From NCBI GenBank assembly GCA_028753945.1, contig JAPNXP010000018.1, positions 2,233,643-2,297,642 of the forward strand: 64,000 nucleotides of DNA, given 5' to 3'. This document shows positions 57,481-64,000 of the stretch, piece after piece. Source of the stretch: Hexactinellida sp. DTS-2022. Its lineage: Eukaryota; Porifera; Hexactinellida. The notes beneath the pieces are model-generated. The model had not been told where the DNA came from. It saw only the letters and a list, made by a program, of their open reading frames with translations, and did no database searches. Made by a program: the position numbers and the translations under genes. The number at the start of each line of letters is the position of its first letter. Within the stretch, counting starts at the first letter, position 1.

Positions 57481-58300
57481 TGGCTACTCCCACTGTCTGT
57501 CGATCAACATACCTCCATTAAAAGATTATTGAAGAGTATGAGCCTTTTTTTACCGCAGAAATTAGCGCGTATACATTTACAGAAGAAGGCAGGAAGGCAA
57601 TTATTAAAATTTTACCTGCGTATATCTCCCGCCGAGAGGCTGAACGGGCTTTGGCGATAGAAGCCGCCAAGAAACCCACACTGGAAGAGGCTTTCGGGCT
57701 TCTGAAGCTAAACCTAGATCCATCGATCGACATCTACAAAAAAACAAGCCAACACGCCAATATTATGATATGCACTGGGAGAGTGGCGAGCAAGTAGATG
57801 TTTTTTTCATTTGAATGTGGAAGGCGGCCAAGTATTCCAGGCACACAAATCAGCATGCCTGCGCTAACATGATCTCTCAGTTACCCGATAAAATTGAGTC
57901 CGCTAGAACTTGGCTAGAGTACAAGGAGTCTGATCCTGACAACTCTGATGGAGATACCAGAGCATTTATGGTAGAATTCGAGCCCGGCTGATTGAAAAGG
58001 GAGTTGATATACAGAGATTGCGGTTGGAGAGGAAAAAGCTTTCCAAACTTAATCAAGTACTCTCTCCGATGGAATGGGGCATGTTTCAGACTGGCGCAAA
58101 CAGGATAACAACCAAGACACAGTCTAACTTACGCGCCCGCGGCCGTACGGGGGAGTGCGTACTAATTATTCACGAGAGTTAAATCGAACATTAATTTACA
58201 AGTTTTATATATGTAAGCAAGAGGGACACGGTGGAATAATTGTACGCAAATGGTTTGCAATAAATGCGGCTACAAAGGTCACGATTCAGGAGATCGGTAA
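57481..58300 (+). pseudogene. Gypsy gag relic with zinc knuckle
   Basis: 57530-57780 reads IIEEYEPFFTAEISAYTFTE ... AERALAIEAAKKPTLEEAF, a gag-like helical region. At 58256-58297 there is a CCHC-type knuckle, CNKCGYKGHDSGDR, whose last Cys is now Arg. An eroded partner, CKQEGHGG, precedes it in another frame. Several frame breaks. Confidence 0.65.
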
Positions 58301-58463
58301 TGCCGATTAACCTACAGAGGGTTGAGGGTTCAAAATTGGGGGGAGGGTAAACCCAGGTGAACCTCATACTACGTACACTACGACGAGACGGATCACGGGA
58401 AGACTATTGGAGACGCAGAAGAGAGTCTCGTTATAGATCACTGACGGAGGTCACACATTAACA
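58301..58463 (+). other. Degraded Gypsy gag-pol junction
   Basis: No recognisable motif. It is bounded on the right by the hAT MITE target duplication. Confidence 0.5.
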
Positions 58464-58612
58464 CAGGGCCGGATTAACAGAGGTGGAGGCCCTGGGTAAC
58501 CAGTGTTGTGGAGGCCCCTAACTCCTTCCACTACAATTGTCCAGTGAAAAATAAAGTACAACTTTGGTGGTGGAGGCCCCGGGGCAGTTGCCCATGGGTT
58601 AATCCGGCCCTG
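58464..58612. mobile_element. hAT-type MITE, 149 bp, perfect 8-bp target duplication
   Basis: The ends CAGGGCCGGATTAA and TTAATCCGGCCCTG are perfect inverted repeats. CATTAACA is exact on both sides (58456-58463 and 58613-58620). Inserted in the Gypsy relic just before the protease. Confidence 0.95.
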
Positions 58613-58614
58613 CA

Positions 58615-58930
58615 TTAACAGCTCTCCTCGATACAGGCATCCGCCCATCGGTAATTGACAGAAACATAACAAAATTATTGTGTTTGGAAAAGGAAGTAGT
58701 AAAGGTAAGGAACCAAGTCTTCGGATTGTGCCAGTCACCAGTAGATGTAATAGGATTATTGACACTCCTATACAAGTCGCACAAGATACCCCAATGATGA
58801 TGGTACTGGTTAGATACTGGATAGTGAAGAACCTACGTTTCTGCTTGGACGTGAAATTTTGAACAAGTTTGGTAGAGTGACTTTCGATTTCCTCCAAAAT
58901 CGGATTGGTTTGGGTGCAACTTGGATTCCT
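58615..58930 (+). pseudogene. Gypsy aspartic protease relic
   Basis: ALLDTGIRPSVI at 58621-58656 is the retropepsin active-site loop (DTG at 58630-58638). FLLGREILNKFGRVTFDF (about 58839-58892) is the C-terminal LLGR block. At least one frame change lies between them. Confidence 0.8.
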
Positions 58931-59079
58931 CTCAACGGCGGTAACATGATTTTTAGAGCGAAAACTTCGATGAGAAATGACGCACTAACTCCAATTGAAG
59001 AATCTTTGAAAGTTCTGGACTTTAACAGAGAACGTTGTATACAAGTATTCAGATAGGTTTGCCTCAAATCCAAAAACAC

Positions 59080-59490
59080 TCTGAGTATACAAATAAAGAA
59101 AAGCATTATATTAATACTGGGACCAGCGCCCCAGTTGCTTCGCTCCCGAGTAGATACACGCCTCATTGGGAACAAGAGATAGGGAAACAAGTGATCGAGA
59201 TGGTAGAGAACGGATTTTTCCGAGCCTCACGGTCACCCTGGGCGAGTAACGTGGTACTGGTGAAAAACGAGAAGGGTCGCTACGGTTTGCTATAGATTAC
59301 CGTCGCCTATATGATGTTACAAAAATGACTTGTACAGCTTACCGAACCCCCAACAGAATTGGACAAATTGGGTGGTGCTAACTAATTCTCATCTCTGGAT
59401 GTAGCCAGTGCGTATTGGTGCGTCCGAGTATACGGATCTGACGTAGAAAAGAACATTTTACACCCCGAGGGGGCAGTATGAGATGCCACA
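59080..59490 (+). pseudogene. Gypsy reverse transcriptase, N-terminal part
   Basis: SRYTPHWEQEIGKQVIEMVE, NGFFRASRSPWASNVVLVKN and, after frame changes, IDYRRLYDVTKM, TPN and LDVASAYWCVRVYGSDVEK-like text. These are the first RT blocks of Ty3/gypsy elements. Sequence continuity ends near 59490. Confidence 0.8.
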
Positions 59491-60370
59491 TTGGAACTCC
59501 TAGTAGAAAATAAATAGAATAGAATATTTCCTCGAGTTCCTTCAACCATCGGGCGTATGTATGACGGGGATCTTTCTTATTACTCAACCATTGGGAGGGA
59601 CAATGGTCAGTAATGAGGTGAACCTTTGGGGTTGCCTTCAAGTAAAGTTCCCACTTGCGCGAAGCTGCAACTAATGCCCAAGCCTCCAACTGTCCAGCTG
59701 AATAATTCATTTGTGATAAACTGAGCGCCGATGAAAAGTAGTTGACGGTTGTAGTGCTCCGGTAGTTTTCTCCATCTGAGACACAACGGCGTCACACCTT
59801 TTCTGCTGGCATCTGTTTCAATGTAAAACTGTTCATTCCACTTCGGGAAATCCAATTTCACTGGTTTAGACACCAACTTCTGCCGTAGCTCGTTGAAAGT
59901 TCTCTCACACACCTCGCTCCAATTCCAGCACTCTCCCTTTTTGGTCAATGCATACAAAGGATGGGCTATCTAGGCCATTCGAGGAATGTACGCCCGGTAA
60001 AATTGACGCTCCCCAAAATGCCTGCAACTGTTTAACTGAGTCAGGACATGGGAAATGGGAGAGCTCTTCCACCGCAGATTTCAGGGGCTTTCTCCCCACG
60101 AGTGTTTGAATGTCCCAAAAATGTTATTTCTGAGTAACCAAAGTGACACTTTACGAGGCGTAGCTGATCCTAGCACGCCTCAACCTTTGTAAATCTACTT
60201 GGAAAAACACAAAGCAATCATCCACAAAGGTCTCAACAAAATCCAGACCTGCCAGTGTCCTATCCATGAGACGCTGATAAGTGATTTGACTATTGCAAAG
60301 GCCAAAGGGCATAACCAGCAAGGACAATCTGAGTCGGAGGCCTAGAATGGAGGTGGATCCTGGAAAACTG
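59490..60370 (-). pseudogene. Gypsy RT end and RNase H, inverted segment
   Basis: Minus strand, from 60370 down: MPFGLCNSQITYQRLMDRTL-like text; FVETFVDDCFVF, the equivalent of the catalytic YVDD; the KCHFGYSEITFLGH-like block; then MYALTKKGECWNWSEVCERT, QFYIETDASRKG (RNase H first Asp), MNYSAGQLEAWALVAASRKW and PKVHLITDHCPSQWL. The order on the minus strand is normal, but the segment is opposite to the flanking pol parts. Confidence 0.83.
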
Positions 60371-60499
60371 GATCTTAAGAGAAGCAGTTGCCATAAATGT
60401 GGCTACTCTCCCTTAAGGAGATGGATGATATCGTTATTTTATGCTCATGGTTGACTTGTTCTCTAATTACATTGAATTATAGCCCACTCCCCGATCAGA

Positions 60500-61060
60500 C
60501 ATCTGAAACTATTGTTCGCGAGTTTAAACGGTCTTGGATTTACAAGGCATGTTGTACCCGAATTATTGCTTATAGACCAAGGACCTAATGTTGACTTCCG
60601 GGGAGTAAGTACCATGTACAATACATTGAGAATCGAGAAACTCCACACGACAGCTTATCACCCCCAAGCTGATGGTATGGCAGAACGTGGTATTGGAACT
60701 GTTAAGCAGATTATCAGTTGCCTTCTCCTTGAACGGAAGATGGACCATGGAGCATGGCTGAGTGTCCTCCCAGAAGTGAGTTTTCTCGTGAATAGTGTCA
60801 CGAATGCGTCCACTAATATTGCGCCAAATATGCTCACCTGTGGCCGAAGCTCGTGGGTACCCACCGATATCCCTTCACCTAATGGATCAAGAAAGGAGCA
60901 ATTAAGGATGAATATTTTCAAGAACTCGCCTTTAGACTGGAGGAGCTAATAGGAACTGCACGCGTTTATTATAATAAAGAGAAGAAAGACTTGGGAGTTA
61001 AAGCAGGAGATAGTGTGCTTCTAAAGAAATAAGTTAGAGGTTCGTTGTTTGGACCCTAAA
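60500..61060 (+). pseudogene. Gypsy integrase relic
   Basis: GLGFTRHVVPELLLIDQGPN, the second catalytic Asp region, then TAYHPQADGMAERGIGTVKQ with the catalytic Glu and VLPEVSFLVNSVTNASTNIA. Downstream, after a stop at about 60949, RVYYNKEKKDLGVKAGDSVLLKK marks the GPY/F-like C-terminal region. The N-terminal HHCC finger was not found. Confidence 0.82.
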
Positions 61061-62042
61061 TTTAAGGTACACATAGTCCTGTTATAAGGAGAGATAGTGA
61101 AGATGTTAAGATTAGCCTTCCCGAGAAGGATAAATGGTTCACTTGAATAGGTGCAGACAATATAATAGTAAAGTAAGTAATCCTCCCTCTATAAAAGTAC
61201 ATTGTCCAGGAAGGGACATAACGTAGCGCTTCCGACAGCATGGAAAAAGATATCGGACAAGACCTTGAACGGAGACAAGAGGAACAATTTTCCTCTGAGG
61301 ATGGAGAAGAACGAGAAATTGCCAATTCGGGTTGCGCAGACAAAGCACTAGAAGCATGGTCACACCAAAAGAAGAGGAAAAGGCAATTGAATCTCCCCGC
61401 TATCCTAGGCGGATAAGAAAGGCAACTCAGTTTTTCGGTCAGATTCCCGTACCCGTGGAGTACGTCCGGGTAATTATTCACCTACAGGAATAGAAGATTT
61501 CCGACACAAATGAAATGGGAGATGTTAGGAGTTTATAGTCCAACCATAGACGTTGACATTAGTTAGCTTTAGTTCATCCATTATTATTAGTTTCTTCCTC
61601 TAATAAAACGTTATAATAGGGTCCTACTATAGTTTATTATACTATAAGTGCACAGTATTGAAATCGTTCTGATAGAGTGCCGATGGCCTGACTAGACCAT
61701 TGGTGATGGAGATTTCAAATTTGGGCAGGAGATATAGAATTTCCTGGAGATGATCACCTCGAAGCCCGATTTCTCAATTTCGTTTTCGTTCGTCAGTTAA
61801 ATCGAAATTTGTGTTCTGGTACAGTGACTCTTTAATAATTCGAATTATCAATTGAAATTATAGAGGTTGTACTCTCCTAAGGATGTTCTTTCTATTTATC
61901 AATTAAAATGAATAGCTCGCTAACCAACTCTACGTTTTATTAACGATTATTTACATAAATCAGCCATCTTCTCCATATTGTAATTACTCTATAGTATACT
62001 GAATACTATAGAACATATTACATAATGCCTACTATCTGCTAG
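61061..62042. other. Gypsy 3' part, possible LTR, and unassigned sequence
   Basis: 61061-61490 has degraded coding-like text of unknown identity. 61522 onward may be LTR. Near 61630-61665 there is a degraded short palindrome with ACTATAAGTGCACAGTATTGAAAT, as in the 17.5-kb copy. Confidence 0.45.
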
Positions 62043-62378
62043 ATAATGACTGTTATTGATCGATTGTAAGTGAATATATGTTTCATACAAGTGTAATGAA
62101 AACACTTGGAAGTTGGAACATTTTACAAAGTTGATGATGACGTCAATTCTATTATTCAAAATAGTAACGTAAATACTACACGTATTCCAAATTCTATTTG
62201 TAATAATTAATTAATTAATTTAAACATTTGAAGTCTTCACAATTCAAACATTAATTAAATTAAATTTATTTCTATTACACTAAGATTAAATGTTGAAATT
62301 CTAGTTTAATTAAACATTCGGGAAGTGCAATCAGCAGGAGCACACTCCCATCCCGTCTGTGAGGGGCTTTTTTAGTTT
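62043..62378 (+). repeat. Unclassified 0.34-kb element, copy 2 (copy 1 at 23553-23912)
   Basis: Shares ATGACTGTTATTGAT, TTTCATACAAGTG, ACACTTGGAAGTTGGAA, AGTAACGTAAATACTACACG and GAGCACACTCCCATCCCGTC with copy 1, in the same order. Confidence 0.85.
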
Positions 62379-62394
62379 GGGCTCAGAACCTGCC

Positions 62395-62945
62395 ACAGTT
62401 TAAGTGCTAATTTCCTTTGTTTACTTACACTTCACTTTAGTTAAAACTGTAAATCTAATTCTATTGTTTCAACTTGTAATAATTATATTGATTCAACTTG
62501 TGAGATCGAGTAGGCTTCTATTTTCTAATTGAAAATAAATATTATAATTTCCATAACAACGACAAATTATATGAGTATATTTCCTTCTGCAAGAATACTC
62601 TTGCACTTATAAATATACTGACGCATTTAATTAAAATTAATTCAGTTTGTATTCAACATATAGAGATGCTTCCAATTTGTTTATAGGGGTTATCGAGTGT
62701 GCGGAATTTAAAAATGGTAGCCAAATTAATTTTAAATTACTATTTATAACAAATAACTGAATTTAATAATTTTTGTTATCTTGAAATTGGTGCTTAAATA
62801 ATGAATAATTAATAATGAAAATTAATACTAATTAGCTAAATATCAATAATCTCAGAGATGATACAAGATATAAACAAACTTCCAATTTATCAATTTAACT
62901 TTATACAACGTAACACCTCTACAAATGGGTCTTGACACCTAGGCT
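62395..62945 (-). repeat. Array-family unit, minus strand
   Basis: Reverse complement of the 37.0-37.3 kb and 36.8 kb array text. It contains GATCGAGTAGGCTTCTATTT, TTATCGAGTGTGCGGAATTT and TCCAATTTATCAATT. Confidence 0.88.
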
Positions 62946-63493
62946 CAGGCCGGCGACAGAAATTATGGGCCCCTGGTAAGATTTCTGGCCGGGCCCCTCC
63001 ACATCCTCCAACCAGGATTGAATTTTTATAATTCCCGAAACATTGGACAAAAATAAATTGCAAATCGAAACAAATTCCCAATTAGACGAAAATTTCAGTA
63101 AAGATAGAACAAAGATAATATAAATGTAAATAATATAATTGGTCAAGTAAAATGAAATTTTTGTTAGAAAAAATATAGGATTTTGTTAGAAAAAATATAG
63201 GATTAGCAAAAACTAATAATATGGTTTCAAGTTTCAAGTTTCAACCAATGAAATACGATTAGTAACAATTTATTAGTGACACATTGGATCCTTTGTGATA
63301 TACTGTATATTGATGATAACAATTATTAGGGCAACGAAGGAATTCATATTGTGGTGAAAGATGTATCATAAGGCACAATAACTATTTTGCAGACTCAATA
63401 TTATAAAGTCCTAAAGAAACATTCAGATGCCGATCCGGGGCCCCTAGTTGCCCCCCGGTTTTACCCCAAGCAACCCCCCTCTCGCCGGCCCTG
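62946..63493. mobile_element. hAT-type element, 548 bp, perfect 8-bp target duplication
   Basis: The ends CAGGCCGGCGA and CTCGCCGGCCCTG are inverted. CCTAGGCT is exact on both sides (62938-62945 and 63494-63501). GGGCCCCT / GGGGCCCC words lie near both ends. It splits an array unit between the GACACCT and GAGGTGATGATG text. Confidence 0.93.
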
Positions 63494-64000
63494 CCTAGGC
63501 TAGAGGTGATGATGACATCGTAAAAAATGTGTTTTTACAAATTTGTGAATTATATATTTCGAATGGGTTGGTTGGTGTTGGTTGAACACCCAACACGCAC
63601 ATAAAAAATGATGACTCATCACCTATTATATTCTACTGAAACTTGAATATCTCAAAAATGAAGTGAGCTAAATGGAACTTCCAACACTCTAAGGGTCGTT
63701 ACCTTCTGAAACACTTTTCTGAAATAATTTAACACCTTCAAAGTGATGATGACATGGCGAAAAAAATCCAAAATTGCAGCTGTGCCGGCAGCTTTTCCTT
63801 GGAGGCACTATCAATTACCCATCCAGTAACCACCAAAGGAAAATGCTGTCGCCACAGCTGCAATTTTGGACTTTTTTATTATTATTATTGGTCCGTATCC
63901 TCTCCACAGAACAGTGTTTTATTTATTAAGAACTAAAATATTTAGGACAGGTGTCTCATGGGTTACAGATGTTCACCTGGGGTCACGATTTTTGATTAAT
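63494..64000 (-). repeat. Array-family unit, minus strand, X type, cut by the window end
   Basis: Continues the unit with the complements of CCCAACACCAACCAACCC and GAAGGTGTTAAATTATTTC. The hairpin at 63762-63877 follows, then the complement of GACCCCAGGTG...CATCTGTAACCCATGAGACA. It runs off the window. Confidence 0.9.
63762..63877. repeat. Long hairpin, minus-strand unit
   Basis: Both arms carry the GCAGCTGTG form and both carry TTTTCC instead of the usual TGTTCC, so the two differences from the main form are matched between arms. Confidence 0.9.

Larger units (their letters stand above)
57480..61522 (+). mobile_element. Ty3/gypsy retrotransposon relic with internal inversion
   Basis: Plus-strand order: gag, zinc knuckles, protease, RT start. 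Then RT end and RNase H on the minus strand, then integrase on the plus strand. A purine-rich GAAATGGGAGA at 61513 followed by TGTTAGGAG may be the polypurine tract and 3' LTR start, but no matching 5' LTR was found. Confidence 0.8.

Noticed and set aside
57518..57733. 71-residue minus-strand frame
   Set aside because: Antisense of the Gypsy gag-like plus-strand reading, which has the better context (zinc knuckle and protease follow).

Overview
The window is animal nuclear DNA, AT-rich and dense in transposons. Evidence for an animal: spliced genes with GT/AG introns, a very divergent dynein heavy chain, a SEPT7-type septin, and relics of P-element/THAP, MULE, Ginger/KRBA2-type, CR1/L2-like LINE, Ty3/gypsy, hAT and Helitron-like elements. 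The lineage cannot be fixed from this sequence. The host genes have very long or single coding exons, so introns are few where genes can be seen. No tRNA, rRNA, CRISPR or bacterial operon was recognised.

Layout. (1) 1-11.4 kb, minus strand: two huge exons (25-4699 and 6881-11396, about 3063 residues) of a dynein heavy chain. They run from the end of the linker through AAA1-AAA6 with stalk and microtubule-binding domain. AAA1 has lost its P-loop, while AAA2 and AAA3 keep theirs. The first exons and the last few hundred codons are not in view. (2) 11.4-18.6 kb: MITEs, a FLYWCH-MULE transposase relic and old copies of the hairpin repeat family. (3) 18.6-19.9 kb, plus strand: an uninterrupted septin gene, the only complete host gene. 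(4) 20-24 kb: nested small elements (Helitron-like, hAT MITEs with 8-bp target duplications, a 42-bp tandem repeat). (5) 24.2-30 kb: a 5.7-kb MULE with a spliced gene encoding an N-terminal domain of uncertain family, a transposase with SWIM zinc finger, a ULP1-type protease and a PHD finger, broken by frameshifts and by a foldback element. (6) 30-44 kb: a Ginger-like integrase transposon, then a tandem array of repeat units each carrying a near-perfect long hairpin, ending in a nine-copy array of 37-bp palindromes. (7) 44.1-50.4 kb: a P element inserted inside an older P element. (8) 50.7-53.6 kb: LINE fragment and another hairpin unit. (9) 53.7-57.4 kb: Helitron-like pieces, MITEs and unassigned AT-rich sequence. 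(10) 57.5-61.5 kb: a degraded Ty3/gypsy element whose RT/RNase H segment is inverted relative to gag, protease and integrase. (11) 62-64 kb: hairpin-repeat units on the minus strand, one split by a hAT-type element.

The most unusual material is the hairpin repeat family (at least 13 copies). Its two arms change together in several copies, and it sits in a head-to-head array with a separate palindrome minisatellite. Several insertions can be dated relative to each other because empty-site copies of the same repeat lie elsewhere in the window. All calls come from reading the sequence; family names rest on motif recognition, not on database searches.
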